A stretch of 64,000 nt of DNA from Variovorax brevis (GTDB taxonomy: Bacteria > Pseudomonadota > Gammaproteobacteria > Burkholderiales > Burkholderiaceae_C): contig NZ_JASZYG010000003.1 of the NCBI RefSeq assembly GCF_030317105.1, positions 186,001 through 250,000 on the forward strand, in the 5' to 3' direction. How positions within the stretch are numbered: position 1 is the first letter of the stretch; each line of letters opens with the position of its first letter. Positions 30,388 through 43,267 of this stretch are shown here, one piece after another. The translations under genes were made by a program, and so were the position numbers. The notes under the pieces were generated by a model. It saw only the letters and a list, made by a program, of their open reading frames with translations, did not search any database and was not told the DNA's origin.

Positions 30388-31244
30388 TGAGGGGGTCCTC
30401 CTTCGATCTGTTGTGTTCGGGCGGCGCGCCACACTGCCAGCGCCGCCACTGTTTCCTTGACATCATGCACCCGCAAAATGCGGGCGCCGCGCTCCGCGGC
30501 CACGATGGCGGCGGAAATGCTCGGCACCATGCGCTCCGCTGCGTTGTCGATGCCGGTCACGGCGCCGAGCGACGATTTTCGCGACCATCCCGCCAGAACG
30601 GCATAGCCCAACTCAAGAATTTCTGATTGCCTTGCAAGCAGCGCGAAGTTCTGCTCCACCGTCTTGCCAAAGCCAATGCCCGGATCGAGCACGATGCGCT
30701 GCGGCGCCACGCCGAGGCTTTCCAGCACACGCGCCCGTTCCGACAGGAAGGCAACGACTGCCGGCACCACGTCGCCGGTCATCGGGGCGACCTGCATGGT
30801 TTGCGGATCCCGGTGCATGTGCATCAGGCATACGCCACAGCCAGGGTGCGCCGCCACCACCGCCTCGGCACCCGGCCGGCGAAGCGCCCAGATGTCGTTG
30901 ACGATGTCCACGCCCAGATCCAGAGCCGCGCGCATCACTTCAGGCTTGTAGGTGTCGATGGACACAGGCACGCCGAGTTTGACTGCCTCGCGCAGGACGG
31001 GCATCACGCGCGCCAGTTCTTCATCCAGCGCCACGGCCGGACTGCCAGGACGCGTGGACTCGCCACCGATGTCCAGGATGTCGCAACCATCGCGCAGCAG
31101 TTGCTCGCAATGCGCCAGCGCGCTGGACGTTGTCTCGAAGGCGCCGCCGTCCGAAAACGAATCGGGCGTCACGTTGACGATGCCCATCACGCGCGGCCGG
31201 TCAAGCTCGATAACGAAGCGGGATGTCTGCCAGTTCATGTTCAT
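30384..31244 (-). CDS. folP: dihydropteroate synthase
   Basis: 286-residue folate enzyme that joins p-aminobenzoate to the pterin pyrophosphate. Visible motifs are [49 protein letters not shown] and the late GWSRKS. Start is ambiguous among ATGs at 31256, 31244 and 31238; I chose 31244. An intrinsic terminator separates it from ftsH although the ftsH-folP-glmM order is conserved. Confidence 0.95.
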   Translation of the reverse strand: MNMNWQTSRFVIELDRPRVMGIVNVTPDSFSDGGAFETTSSALAHCEQLLRDGCDILDIGGESTRPGSPAVALDEELARVMPVLREAVKLGVPVSIDTYKPEVMRAALDLGVDIVNDIWALRRPGAEAVVAAHPGCGVCLMHMHRDPQTMQVAPMTGDVVPAVVAFLSERARVLESLGVAPQRIVLDPGIGFGKTVEQNFALLARQSEILELGYAVLAGWSRKSSLGAVTGIDNAAERMVPSISAAIVAAERGARILRVHDVKETVAALAVWRAARTQQIEGGPPQ

Positions 31245-31267
31245 CGCGAAACCCATGGTGCGCCCAT

Positions 31268-31292
31268 GAAAAACGGGGCCAGAGGCCCCGTT
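31268..31292 (-). terminator. intrinsic terminator of ftsH
   Basis: Stem AACGGGGCC / GGCCCCGTT with a 3-base loop and a minus-strand T5 run, 20 bp after the ftsH stop. Confidence 0.8.
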
Positions 31293-31311
31293 CGTTGTTG
31301 CAGCACCATGC

Positions 31312-33228
31312 TCAGGCTGCTGTCGGCGCCGGATCGGGCTTGACGGCCGGCGTGCCGCCGTTGCCACCGCTGCCCGAAGGCGGGACGCGCGGCGTCCAGT
31401 CCTTCGGCGGGCGCGGTTCGCGACCGGCCATGATGTCGTCGAGCTGGTCGCTGTCGATGGTTTCCCACTCGAGCAGCGCCTTCGCCATGGCGTGCATCTT
31501 GTCGCTGTTCTCTTCGATCAGGCGGCGCGCCAGGGCGTACTGCTCGTCGATGATCCTGCGCACTTCGGCGTCGACCTTCTGCATGGTCGATTCGCTCATG
31601 TTGGTGGTCTTGGTGACCGAGCGGCCCAGGAACACTTCGCCTTCGTTTTCGGCGTACACCATCGGGCCGAGCGATTCGGTCATGCCGTAGCGCATGACCA
31701 TGTCGCGGGCGATTTGCGTCGCACGCTCGAAGTCGTTGCTCGCGCCGGTCGTCATCTGGTGCATGAAGACTTCTTCGGCAATACGGCCACCGAACAGCAT
31801 GCTGATCTGGTTGAGCATGTACTCGCGGTCATAGCTGTAGCGGTCTTGCGAAGGCAGGCTCATGGTCACGCCGAGGGCACGGCCGCGGGGAATGATCGTG
31901 ACCTTGTGGACCGGGTCGCACTTGGGCAGCATCTTGCCGATGAGCGCGTGGCCCGACTCGTGATAAGCCGTGTTGCGACGCTCTTCCTCGGGCATGACCA
32001 TGCTCTTGCGCTCGGGGCCCATGAAGATCTTGTCCTTGGCCTTTTCGAAGTCCTGCATTTCAACGACGCGCGCGTTGCGGCGGGCGGCCATCAGCGCGGC
32101 TTCGTTGCACAGGTTGGCCAGGTCGGCACCGGACATGCCCGGCGTGCCGCGCGCAATGATGCTCGCGTTCACGTCCTGGCCGAGCGGAATCTTGCGCATG
32201 TGGACGCCCAGGATCTGCTCGCGGCCACGAATGTCCGGCAGCGTGACATAGACTTGGCGGTCGAAACGGCCGGGGCGCAGCAAGGCCGCGTCAAGGATGT
32301 CGGGGCGGTTGGTCGCAGCCACCACGATCACGCCGAGATTGGTTTCAAAGCCGTCCATCTCGACCAGCATCTGGTTGAGGGTTTGCTCGCGTTCGTCGTT
32401 GCCGCCGCCCAGACCCGCGCCACGCTGCCGACCCACGGCGTCGATTTCATCGATGAAGATGATGCAAGGAGCGTTCTTCTTGGCGTTCTCGAACATGTCG
32501 CGAACACGCGCCGCGCCCACGCCGACGAACATTTCGACGAAGTCAGAACCCGAGATGGAGAAGAAAGGAACCTTGGCTTCACCGGCGATCGACTTGGCCA
32601 GCAAGGTCTTGCCGGTGCCCGGAGGGCCGACCAGCAGCAAGCCACGCGGAATGCGGCCGCCTAGCTTCTGGAACTTGGCCGGATCTTTCAGGAAGTCGAC
32701 GACTTCCTTCACTTCTTCCTTGGCTTCGTCGCAACCCGCGACGTCTGCAAAAGTGACCTGGTTGCTGCTCTCGTCGAGCATGCGCGCCTTGCTCTTGCCA
32801 AAGCTGAAGGCGCCGCCCTTTCCGCCGCCCTGCATCTGGCGCATGAAGTAGACCCAGACGCCAATCAGCAGGAGCATGGGACCCCAGCTCACCAGCAGCG
32901 TCATGAGGAGCGAGCCCTCTTCACGCGGCTTGACGTCGAACTTGACGTTGTTGTTGATCAGGTCGCCCACGAGGCCGCGGTCAAGATACGTCGCAGTCGT
33001 GCGGATCTTGCGGTCATCCGTCGTGACGGCGACGATTTCGCTGCCGCCCTGACCTTCCTGGATGGTCGCGCTCTTGATGCGGTTGCCACGCACTTCTTCC
33101 AGGAAATCGGAGTACCCGACATAGCCTGCGCCGGCTGCGCCGCGGGTGTCGAACTGCTTGAAAACAGTAAACAGCACCATCGCGATGACAAGCCAGACGG
33201 CAACTTTGGAAAACCACTGATTGTTCAA
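31312..33228 (-). CDS. ftsH: ATP-dependent zinc metalloprotease FtsH
   Basis: 638-residue inner-membrane AAA+ protease; it degrades LpxC and misassembled membrane proteins in other bacteria. Two membrane spans (about 6-23 and 105-125) flank a periplasmic domain. The AAA module has Walker A GPPGTGKT and [13 protein letters not shown]; the peptidase has the zinc motif HESGH (HExxH). The C-terminal tail is Gly/Pro-rich. The start is the TTG at 33228: GGAG lies 6 bases upstream and the protein then begins [14 protein letters not shown], the standard family start. Confidence 0.96.
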   Translation of the reverse strand: MNNQWFSKVAVWLVIAMVLFTVFKQFDTRGAAGAGYVGYSDFLEEVRGNRIKSATIQEGQGGSEIVAVTTDDRKIRTTATYLDRGLVGDLINNNVKFDVKPREEGSLLMTLLVSWGPMLLLIGVWVYFMRQMQGGGKGGAFSFGKSKARMLDESSNQVTFADVAGCDEAKEEVKEVVDFLKDPAKFQKLGGRIPRGLLLVGPPGTGKTLLAKSIAGEAKVPFFSISGSDFVEMFVGVGAARVRDMFENAKKNAPCIIFIDEIDAVGRQRGAGLGGGNDEREQTLNQMLVEMDGFETNLGVIVVAATNRPDILDAALLRPGRFDRQVYVTLPDIRGREQILGVHMRKIPLGQDVNASIIARGTPGMSGADLANLCNEAALMAARRNARVVEMQDFEKAKDKIFMGPERKSMVMPEEERRNTAYHESGHALIGKMLPKCDPVHKVTIIPRGRALGVTMSLPSQDRYSYDREYMLNQISMLFGGRIAEEVFMHQMTTGASNDFERATQIARDMVMRYGMTESLGPMVYAENEGEVFLGRSVTKTTNMSESTMQKVDAEVRRIIDEQYALARRLIEENSDKMHAMAKALLEWETIDSDQLDDIMAGREPRPPKDWTPRVPPSGSGGNGGTPAVKPDPAPTAA

Positions 33229-33426
33229 ACGAAGCTCCAGTCGGGGGGAAATAGCGCGTGACAGCAATATGAAAATCGCGCTTCAAGGCGCAATTGGCCC
33301 CTATTTTAGGCTTTTCAAGCTGCGAAACCGGGGAATTTGGCCCTAGCAGCCACAGGCCATGTGCGGGTTTCGATGCAAGGCGTGGACTACTTCAGCAAGG
33401 TATCAAGAAGTTTCACCCGATATGCA

Positions 33427-34080
33427 CTATTTGAGACCAATTCCAACGAGGAAGGTTTCCGACGATTTGTCGCGCGAGGCCTTTGGCTTGAACGGTTTGA
33501 CCACCCGGAAGTGGCCCTTGAAAAGCGTGACGAGGTCGCTGTAGCCGCTCCCATGGAAGAGTTTGACGACCAGCGCCCCCTCCGGCTTCATGTGGTGCTG
33601 GGCGAAATCCACCGCCAATTCGACCAGATGGGAGATGCGGGCTGCATCGGCCGATTCAATTCCGGAGAGATTCGGCGCCATGTCGGACACCACCACGTCG
33701 GCGAGCCGCCCCGTCATGGCTTGCGTGAGTTGCTCCAGCACTTCCGGTTCGCGGAAGTCTCCCTGCAGGAAAAGCACGCCCTCGACCGGCTCCATGGGCA
33801 GGAGGTCCAGCGCGATGATCGTCCCGTTGAGTTCCCCCGCGGCAGCACCCGCAGGCGACAGGCGCCGGCGGACGTATTGGCTCCAGGCGCCCGGCGTCGA
33901 GCCCAGGTCGACCACGATGTGCCCGGGCTTGATGAGCCCCAGCGCCTCGTCGATCTCCTTGAGCTTGTACGCAGCACGCGCGCGATAGCCCTCCCGCGCG
34001 GCCAGCTTGACCCACGGATCATTGACGTGATCGTTGAGCCACGCCTTGTTGACTTTTTTGCTTTTGGTCTTGACCTTCAT
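33427..34080 (-). CDS. rlmE: 23S rRNA (uridine-2'-O)-methyltransferase RlmE
   Basis: 217-residue FtsJ-type methyltransferase acting on U2552 of 23S rRNA. SAM-binding segment [14 protein letters not shown], catalytic-site segment [11 protein letters not shown] and the late [10 protein letters not shown] are present. Upstream of ftsH by 198 bp on the same strand, as in E. coli. Only 20 bp separate its ATG from that of the divergent yhbY. Confidence 0.96.
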   Translation of the reverse strand: MKVKTKSKKVNKAWLNDHVNDPWVKLAAREGYRARAAYKLKEIDEALGLIKPGHIVVDLGSTPGAWSQYVRRRLSPAGAAAGELNGTIIALDLLPMEPVEGVLFLQGDFREPEVLEQLTQAMTGRLADVVVSDMAPNLSGIESADAARISHLVELAVDFAQHHMKPEGALVVKLFHGSGYSDLVTLFKGHFRVVKPFKPKASRDKSSETFLVGIGLK

Positions 34081-34100
34081 CTACGCTCGATAATACGGGT
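34081..34100. promoter_or_regulatory. 20-bp divergent gap with overlapping -10-like elements
   Basis: The gap between the rlmE and yhbY ATGs contains GATAATAC (34089-34096), which reads as GATAAT/TAATAC on the plus strand and TATTAT on the minus strand. TTGACC at 34070-34075 is a possible plus-strand -35. Neither gene has room for a Shine-Dalgarno sequence. Confidence 0.4.
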
Positions 34101-34577
34101 ATGCCCGCAATTCAACTTACTCCCGCCCAGCGCAAAGTGCACCGCTCCGACGCGCATCATCTTGATCCAATCGTGATGGTGGGCGGCGACGGGCTCACGC
34201 CAGCCGTCAAAAAAGAAGCCGATGCCGCCTTGAAGGCGCATGGGCTCATCAAAATCCGTGTGTTCTCTGACGACCGCCTCGCCCGCGAATCGATGCTCCA
34301 GGAACTCGCCAATGAACTCGACGCTGCGCCCATCCAGCACATCGGCAAGCTGCTCGTGCTGTGGCGCCCCAAGCCCGAGAAAGAGCGCATCATTGACGAA
34401 GACCGCATGCCCGGCCCACGCGACGTCAAGATCCTCAAGTACAGCAAGCGCGGCGGCCAGCGCCCTGAAGTCAAGACGCTGCGCGTGCTGGGCAACCAGC
34501 GTCTGACGCCCGGCGGCACCATCAAGCGGGCCAAGCCCAAGCAGATTTCGCTCAAGAAGCGCCGCCAGGCCGACTGA
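34101..34577 (+). CDS. yhbY: YhbY family RNA-binding (CRM domain) protein
   Basis: 158 residues. The first 95 form the CRM domain with LTPAQRKVHRSDAHHLDPIV, the GGDGLT loop (GxxG-type RNA contact) and LIKIRVFSDDR, as in YhbY, which binds pre-50S ribosomal particles. A basic C-terminal tail (about 110-158, Lys/Arg-rich) extends beyond the usual 97 residues and may add RNA contacts. Divergent from rlmE, another 50S-maturation gene. Confidence 0.92.
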   Translation: MPAIQLTPAQRKVHRSDAHHLDPIVMVGGDGLTPAVKKEADAALKAHGLIKIRVFSDDRLARESMLQELANELDAAPIQHIGKLLVLWRPKPEKERIIDEDRMPGPRDVKILKYSKRGGQRPEVKTLRVLGNQRLTPGGTIKRAKPKQISLKKRRQAD

Positions 34578-34579
34578 TC

Positions 34580-35347
34580 GTGGCGGGTGCGACGACACGT
34601 GGTGTGACGCGTCACATCATCTGCATGAAATGGGGCACGAAGTACGAGGCGTACTACGTCAACAACCTCTACGCGATGGCGCGTAGGCACCTCACGGGTG
34701 ACTTTCGCTTCATCTGCCTGACCGATGACGCCAAGGGCATTCGCAGCGAAGTCGAGTGCTTTCCCATCCCGCCGGTCGACATCCGGCCCGAACTGGCCGG
34801 CGTGCGCGACCGTGCGTGGAAGAAGCTGACGACCTTCAGCCGAGACCTGCCCGACGTGTATGGCCTGCAGGGACCTGCACTGTTCCTCGATCTGGACGTG
34901 GTGGTGGTCGGGAGCCTGGACGACTTCTTCACCCTGCCTGGTGAGTTTCACATCATCAAGGACTACCGGCGGCCGTGGCGCGTGACGGGCAATTCGTCCG
35001 TCTACCGCTTCGAAATCGGCAAGCACGCCGACGTGCTGGATTACTTTCGCGCCAACGAGGTAGCGATTCGCGAGCAGTTCCGCAACGAGCAGACCTACCT
35101 GTCGGACTACCTGCACAAGCAGGGAAAACTGCAGTACTGGCCCAGCGAATGGTGCCCGAGCTTCAAGTACCACGGCATTCCTTTGTGGCCCACGAACTAC
35201 TGGCGCCGGCCCTTCGTGCCGGATGGCGCGCGCATCGTGATTTTTCATGGCGAATGCAATCCGCCGGACGCCTTGGCGGGCCGTCGCAATCGCCGGTTTC
35301 GCTTCATTCGCCCGGCGGCTTGGGTTGCCGAGCATTGGCATGAATGA
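34580..35347 (+). CDS. glycosyltransferase-like protein, function unknown
   Basis: 255 residues starting at a GTG 2 bp after the yhbY stop. The sequence looks like a GT-A fold: an N-terminal KWGTKYEAYYVNNLYAM and FICLTDDAKG segment, then LFLDLDVVVVG with a DxD metal-binding motif, then FHIIKDYRRPW and a late IVIFHGECNP. This resembles GT8/GT32-like nucleotide-sugar transferases; donor and acceptor are unknown. No membrane span. It may decorate a surface glycan, but no glycan cluster surrounds it. Confidence 0.75.
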   Translation: MAGATTRGVTRHIICMKWGTKYEAYYVNNLYAMARRHLTGDFRFICLTDDAKGIRSEVECFPIPPVDIRPELAGVRDRAWKKLTTFSRDLPDVYGLQGPALFLDLDVVVVGSLDDFFTLPGEFHIIKDYRRPWRVTGNSSVYRFEIGKHADVLDYFRANEVAIREQFRNEQTYLSDYLHKQGKLQYWPSEWCPSFKYHGIPLWPTNYWRRPFVPDGARIVIFHGECNPPDALAGRRNRRFRFIRPAAWVAEHWHE

Positions 35348-35349
35348 AA

Positions 35350-35775
35350 TCAGGCCGCTGACGGCTTGAGCACGCGCCAGAACACGGTCCCGGCGCAAGC
35401 CCATTGCGCCAGGTAGATCCCGCTGCCGACGGCATGCCAGAGCTTGAGGTTGTCGCGCGCAACGATGCGCGGGGCCACCCCGAACTCGCCGATCAGTGCC
35501 AGCAGCAAACCGAGAATCACGAAGACGATGGCCGCATCCACGTGAGGCGCGTGCGGGCCTGCCTTGTCAGAGCGCGCCACGGCGAGAAGCAGCAGCGTGC
35601 AGCCAATCGAGGTCCAGGTTTGGGCGGTGAAGAGCCGCGCTGCCATCGTCCCGGCCATTGCCGGCGTCGGCAGGTTGGCGAACAGGAGCGGCACGACGAT
35701 GAAGCCCACCGTCGTCAGGCTCACCCACCAGAACGCAGCGGCCAAACCGGGAAGTCGCTGCGTGAAGGCGCTCAT
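35350..35775 (-). CDS. DUF4149 family membrane protein
   Basis: 141 residues with four predicted membrane spans (about 10-33, 53-70, 80-97, 112-135). The early WWVSLTTVGFIVVPLLFANL and FTAQTW segments match DUF4149. Function unknown. It lies 12 bp after greA on the same strand and converges on the glycosyltransferase-like gene with 2 bp between them. Confidence 0.82.
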   Translation of the reverse strand: MSAFTQRLPGLAAAFWWVSLTTVGFIVVPLLFANLPTPAMAGTMAARLFTAQTWTSIGCTLLLLAVARSDKAGPHAPHVDAAIVFVILGLLLALIGEFGVAPRIVARDNLKLWHAVGSGIYLAQWACAGTVFWRVLKPSAA

Positions 35776-35787
35776 CCGTACAGTGGC

Positions 35788-36264
35788 TTAGACGTAGCTG
35801 ACGCCGACGATTTCGTAGCGCTTGAGGCCGCCGGGCGCCTGCACTTCGGCGGTGTCGCCCTCTTCCTTGCCGATGAGCGCGCGCGCGATCGGGCTGGAAA
35901 TGTTGACCAGGCCCAGCTTCAGGTCGGCTTCGTCTTCACCGACGATCTGGTACTTCACGGCTTCGCCCGAGCTTTCTTCTTCCAGCTCGACCGTGGCGCC
36001 GAAGACGACCTTGCCGCCCGCTTCCACCGACGTCGGGTCGACGATCTGGGCGGCAGACAGCTTGCCTTCGATTTCCTGGATCCGGCCTTCGATGAAGCCC
36101 TGGCGATCCTTGGCGGCTTCGTATTCGGCGTTCTCGCTCAGGTCGCCCTGAGCGCGCGCTTCGGCGATCGCATTGATGACCCAGGGGCGGTCGACGGTCT
36201 TGAGGCGCTGCAACTCTTGTTTGAGCTTTTCAGCACCGCGCTTGGTGATTGGAATGGTTGCCAT
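35788..36264 (-). CDS. greA: transcription elongation factor GreA
   Basis: 158 residues, the E. coli length. The N-terminal coiled coil has the tip acidic residues in [14 protein letters not shown]; the C-terminal FKBP-like domain ends with [14 protein letters not shown]. It stimulates transcript cleavage by backtracked RNA polymerase. Preceded by a hairpin that may partly separate it from the carAB-Kdo hydroxylase genes upstream. Confidence 0.97.
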   Translation of the reverse strand: MATIPITKRGAEKLKQELQRLKTVDRPWVINAIAEARAQGDLSENAEYEAAKDRQGFIEGRIQEIEGKLSAAQIVDPTSVEAGGKVVFGATVELEEESSGEAVKYQIVGEDEADLKLGLVNISSPIARALIGKEEGDTAEVQAPGGLKRYEIVGVSYV

Positions 36265-36280
36265 GATTTGTTCCGCGTCA

Positions 36281-36315
36281 AAAAGCGAAACCGCCGAACG
36301 TCGCCGTTCGGCGGT
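36281..36315 (-). terminator. hairpin between Kdo hydroxylase gene and greA
   Basis: Perfect 11-bp stem ACCGCCGAACG / CGTTCGGCGGT with a 4-base loop; the minus-strand tail TTTCGCTTTTT is an imperfect T-tract. Probably a terminator or partial attenuator. Confidence 0.65.
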
Positions 36316-36337
36316 ATCTGGTTGTTCAGTAAAAATT

Positions 36338-37207
36338 CTAGACGAGCGTGCGGCCAGTGAGCCGACTCAGGATGGCCAGCGGGCTTGCAGCAGGATTGTA
36401 TTGGCTCGCTGCGGGCAAGTGGAGCGTTTGCTCCATCATGAATTGCCCTGACATGACGGCATGCGAAGTCTGGTCCGAAAAACAGACCCACACCGAGCCG
36501 GGCGGAAACTCGACCGTTTGCTGCTGCGCGTCGCGCTGATAGTCCATGTCCGACTTCATGCCGTCGTGCAACTGGAGCATCAGATGGTCGTATTCGCTGC
36601 GGAAGGACTTGGTGACGTGCAAGGTTTGCAGCACCTTGGCCTGCCAGCGCGAATAGGGCTTGGCACGCGGAAGGAAGCGCTTGGCGACCGTCTCGAAGGG
36701 CTCGCCGACCCGCCACACACGCGGCGCGTGGGCCGGATTCACGTTGGTGAACACCCGGAGAATTCGCTCACCGTAGTTTGGGCGCGACGGAAATGAGTCG
36801 ACGTGCAAGCGCCGGTCATCCGCACGCCAGGACTGCACCCGCGTTTCGACTTGAGCCGGCCGGAAACTCGTGGGCGCCATGCGCAGCGCCGGGCTGTACG
36901 CCGGCAGCAAGCCGTCGATCAGCGCGCGCGCCTGGCTGCGGAAGCGGCCGATCATCTCGCCCACGGCCTTTTGCACCGGCTCGTCGCCGACCACGCCCTT
37001 GAGCTTGCCGTTGCCATCCAGGCTGATGTTGCGCACATCGGGCGACAACAGCGCGGGGTCGAGAAAGGCACGCTCTTCGGGCTTGAACTCGAAGGCCAGC
37101 TTCGGAAAGTAGAGCACCTTGCCGGCTTCCAGCTCAGCAATCCACGCCTCGTTCGGCGTGGCCGCCTGCCAGTCACTCAGGTCGAGTTCGACAAGTTGCG
37201 ATTCCAT
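36338..37207 (-). CDS. Kdo hydroxylase family protein
   Basis: 289 residues of the KdoO type, Fe(II)/2-oxoglutarate-dependent enzymes that convert Kdo of lipid A to Ko by 3-hydroxylation. The likely metal-binding HxD is [10 protein letters not shown] and the distal His is in [32 protein letters not shown] is a conserved family region. It follows carB by 22 bp. Its presence predicts Ko-modified lipopolysaccharide in this organism. Confidence 0.88.
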   Translation of the reverse strand: MESQLVELDLSDWQAATPNEAWIAELEAGKVLYFPKLAFEFKPEERAFLDPALLSPDVRNISLDGNGKLKGVVGDEPVQKAVGEMIGRFRSQARALIDGLLPAYSPALRMAPTSFRPAQVETRVQSWRADDRRLHVDSFPSRPNYGERILRVFTNVNPAHAPRVWRVGEPFETVAKRFLPRAKPYSRWQAKVLQTLHVTKSFRSEYDHLMLQLHDGMKSDMDYQRDAQQQTVEFPPGSVWVCFSDQTSHAVMSGQFMMEQTLHLPAASQYNPAASPLAILSRLTGRTLV

Positions 37208-37229
37208 GGCGTGCCTTCGCGTTCGGGCC

Positions 37230-40461
<3,232 letters not shown>

Positions 40462-40469
<8 letters not shown>

Positions 40470-41634
40470 TTTTGTGTGTCTCCATCAATGCCGTGAAGCG
40501 GTCGAACAGATAGCTGATGTCGTGCGGGCCCGGCGAGGCTTCCGGGTGACCCTGGAAGCAGAAGGCCGGCTTGTCGGTGCGCGCCAAGCCTTGCAGCGTG
40601 TTGTCGAACAGGCTGATGTGGGTGGGGCGCAGGTTGGCGGGCAGCGTCTTCTCGTCGACTGCGAAGCCGTGGTTCTGGCTGGTGATGCTCACGCGGCCGT
40701 TGTCGAGGTCTTTGACCGGGTGGTTCGCGCCGTGGTGGCCGAACTTCATCTTGAAGGTCTTCGCGCCTGAGGCGAGCGCCATGATCTGGTGGCCCAGGCA
40801 GATGCCGAAAGTCGGAATGCCGGTTTCGATCAGCGTCTTGACAGCCTTGATCGCATAGTCGCAAGGCTCCGGATCCCCGGGGCCGTTGGCCAGGAAGATG
40901 CCATCAGGCTTGAGCTTGAGCACGTCCTCGGCCGAGGTTTGCGCCGGCACCACCGTGATGCGCGCGCCGCGCTGGGCGATCATGCGCAGGATGTTCTTCT
41001 TGACGCCGAAGTCGAATGCGACGACGTGGAACTTCGGCGTGATCTGCACGCCGTAGCCCGAGCCGAGCTTCCACTCGGTTTGCGTCCACTCGTAGGTTTG
41101 CTTGACCGAGACGACCTTGGCCAAGTCGAGACCCGCCATGTTCGGCGCGTCCTTGGCGGCGGCGATAGCCTTGTCGATCAGCGCCTGCGTCACCGTCTCG
41201 CCTTGCGCCAGGCCCAGGATGCAGCCGTTTTGCGCACCCTTGGTGCGCAGGTGGCGGGTGAGCTTGCGCGTGTCGATGTTGGCAATGGCAACGGTCTTGC
41301 CACGCACCAGGTAGTCGTTCAGCGTGGAAGTCTTGCGGAAGTTGGACGCAACCAGCGGAAGGTCCTTGATGATCAGCCCTGCGGCGTGGATCTTTTCAGC
41401 TTCGATATCTTCCTCATTGACGCCGTAGTTGCCGATGTGCGGGTACGTGAGCGTCACGATCTGCTGGCAGTAGCTCGGATCGGTGAGGATTTCCTGATAA
41501 CCGGTGATGGCGGTGTTGAACACCACCTCGCCGACGGTGGCGCCAGCGGCGCCAATCGAATTGCCGAGAAAGACCGTGCCGTCTGCGAGCGCCAGGATGG
41601 CGGGCGGGAAAACTCCCTTGAGAGACAAAAGCAC
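40462..41634 (-). CDS. carA: carbamoyl-phosphate synthase small subunit
   Basis: 390-residue glutamine amidotransferase subunit. The class I triad nucleophile is Cys279 in FGICLGHQ, with His/Glu in [11 protein letters not shown]. The start is the GTG at 41634, which has GGAG 6-8 bases upstream and gives [20 protein letters not shown], the usual N-terminus; the frame stays open far upstream but that part overlaps the methyltransferase gene. Last codons overlap carB. Confidence 0.97.
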
Positions 41635-41753
41635 TGGGTTCTCCGGATGGATGACGCCCAAAGCGAACCCAAGACGTGACTCGGGGCTTGCAACTTTCGT
41701 CGAAGAGTTGGCTTGCGTGCGCGGTGGGCGGGGTGTAGCGGGATAGCCTCTGA

Positions 41754-42563
41754 TTATAACCGGGCGATTAACGTTTCTACTGATCCTGCCGCACTGGCAT
41801 GTAAGCAGATGGCGGCGGCGGCGGCCACGTTCAGGGACTCCTCGCCGCCCGGCTGCACGATGCGGATGAGGTGGGTGGCCCGGGACTGCAATTCGTGGGA
41901 GACGCCCTGCCCTTCGTGGCCCAGCAGCCAGGCGCAGGGATTGGGCAGGGTGCGACGCGCCTGCGCCTCGTGCAGCCACTGGCCGTCGTGCGAACTGGTG
42001 GCCAAAAGCGGCACCGCCAAGGTGTCCAGCGCGGCAATGTCCGCGCCCTCGATGAGGCGAAGCCCGAAATGCGCGCCCATGCCCGCCCGCAGCACCTTGG
42101 GCGCCCACAGCGCGGCCGTGCCCTTGAGGGCGATGACCTGCTTGAACCCGAATGCCGCAGCGCTACGGAGCACGGAGCCCACGTTGCCGGCGTCCTGCAG
42201 GCGATCGAGCACCACCGTCGGCGCATCCGCCGCCACCGCAGCCGGCGCGGGCAGATCCAGCACGAATCCCATGGGCGCTGGCGATTCGAGCCCGCTGATG
42301 CCCTGCAACAGCGCGTCCGGCATCACGACGGTTTTGTCGGCGCAACCCGCCCATTGCACGCGCGCCGTTTCCCAGAGGGATTCCGCAAAGATCGCAATGG
42401 CCGGCCGCACACCCCGCTCGCGCGCCGCCCGGCACAGGTGGTCGCCTTCCAGCCAGATGCGGCCCAGCTTGCGGTATGCGCCCGGGTCTTGCGCCAGCTT
42501 GCGCAGGTCTTTCAGGAGCGGGTTGTCGCGTGAAGTGACCTGGGTGACGTCCGGATTGGTCAT
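41754..42563 (-). CDS. TrmH/SpoU-family RNA 2'-O-methyltransferase
   Basis: 269 residues. An N-terminal RNA-binding region ([22 protein letters not shown]) precedes a SPOUT domain with the three motifs: [33 protein letters not shown] and [20 protein letters not shown]. Target nucleotide is not clear; the RlmB/TrmH-like architecture suggests rRNA. The ATG overlaps the rnhB stop (ATGA). Last gene of the long rpsB-to-lpxB run. Confidence 0.9.
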   Translation of the reverse strand: MTNPDVTQVTSRDNPLLKDLRKLAQDPGAYRKLGRIWLEGDHLCRAARERGVRPAIAIFAESLWETARVQWAGCADKTVVMPDALLQGISGLESPAPMGFVLDLPAPAAVAADAPTVVLDRLQDAGNVGSVLRSAAAFGFKQVIALKGTAALWAPKVLRAGMGAHFGLRLIEGADIAALDTLAVPLLATSSHDGQWLHEAQARRTLPNPCAWLLGHEGQGVSHELQSRATHLIRIVQPGGEESLNVAAAAAICLHASAAGSVETLIARL

Positions 42564-43267
42564 GGCGAAACCGCGATGCTCGCCACCGTGACGTCATGCG
42601 TCGTCATGATCGACGCCATCTGCGTGGTCATGACCGCCGCCGTCCTTTGCGTCGCCATCACCGCCGCCACCGGACTGAAGGAGCGCCGGTGATGCACGCA
42701 AGCGCCGTGGATTCGCAGCGCCTCCAGGTGCTCGGGCGTACCGTAGCCCTTGTGCCCGGCAAAGCCGTAGTGGGGATATTCGGCGTGGAGTTGCTCGCAC
42801 AGCCGGTCGCGGTGAACCTTGGCAAGTATCGACGCGGCAGAAATCGCCTTCACAAGGGCGTCCCCCTTGACGATGGCTTCCGCCAGCACGTCGAGCGTGG
42901 GCAGCCGGTTCCCGTCGACCAGGACTTTGCCCGGCTTCAGCCGCAAACCCTCGACCGCGCGCCGCATGGCGATCATCGTGGCCTGCAGGATGTTGTGCGT
43001 GTCGATTTCCTCGACCGTGGCCTGCGCCACGGAGCAGCACAGCGCCTTCGCCAAGATCTGGTCGTGCAGCTTTTCGCGCTGCAAGGCCGTCAGGGTCTTG
43101 GAATCGGCGAGGCCGCGAATCGGGCGCATGTCGTCCAGGATGACGGCCGCCGCCACGACCGGCCCGGCCAGCGGTCCGCGCCCCGCTTCGTCGACGCCCG
43201 CGACCAGGCCCGGCGTCTCCCAGACGAATGACGCCTGCTCAGCCTTCAAGAACTTTTTCGATCGCAT
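42560..43267 (-). CDS. rnhB: ribonuclease HII
   Basis: 235 residues; the RNase HII core ends near residue 200. Catalytic acids are in [13 protein letters not shown] and the DGNRLP region, and the [16 protein letters not shown] signature is present. It cleaves RNA in RNA-DNA hybrids, including single ribonucleotides. After SFSPV the protein carries an unusual 36-residue tail containing three degenerate eight-residue repeats ([24 protein letters not shown]). The ATG at 43267 overlaps lpxB by 29 bp. Confidence 0.93.
   Translation of the reverse strand: MRSKKFLKAEQASFVWETPGLVAGVDEAGRGPLAGPVVAAAVILDDMRPIRGLADSKTLTALQREKLHDQILAKALCCSVAQATVEEIDTHNILQATMIAMRRAVEGLRLKPGKVLVDGNRLPTLDVLAEAIVKGDALVKAISAASILAKVHRDRLCEQLHAEYPHYGFAGHKGYGTPEHLEALRIHGACVHHRRSFSPVAAVMATQRTAAVMTTQMASIMTTHDVTVASIAVSP
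42596..42670 (-). repeat. degenerate tandem repeat encoding the rnhB C-terminal tail
   Basis: Three copies of a roughly 24-27-bp unit (consensus near GCGGCGGTCATGACCACGCA) encode the repeated octapeptides of the RNase HII tail. The copies differ at several bases, so it is an old or selected repeat rather than a fresh slippage tract. Confidence 0.55.

Noticed and set aside
41635-42108. In-frame extension of carA far upstream
   Set aside because: It overlaps the methyltransferase gene and is unlike CarA; the GTG at 41634 has a Shine-Dalgarno and the standard N-terminus.
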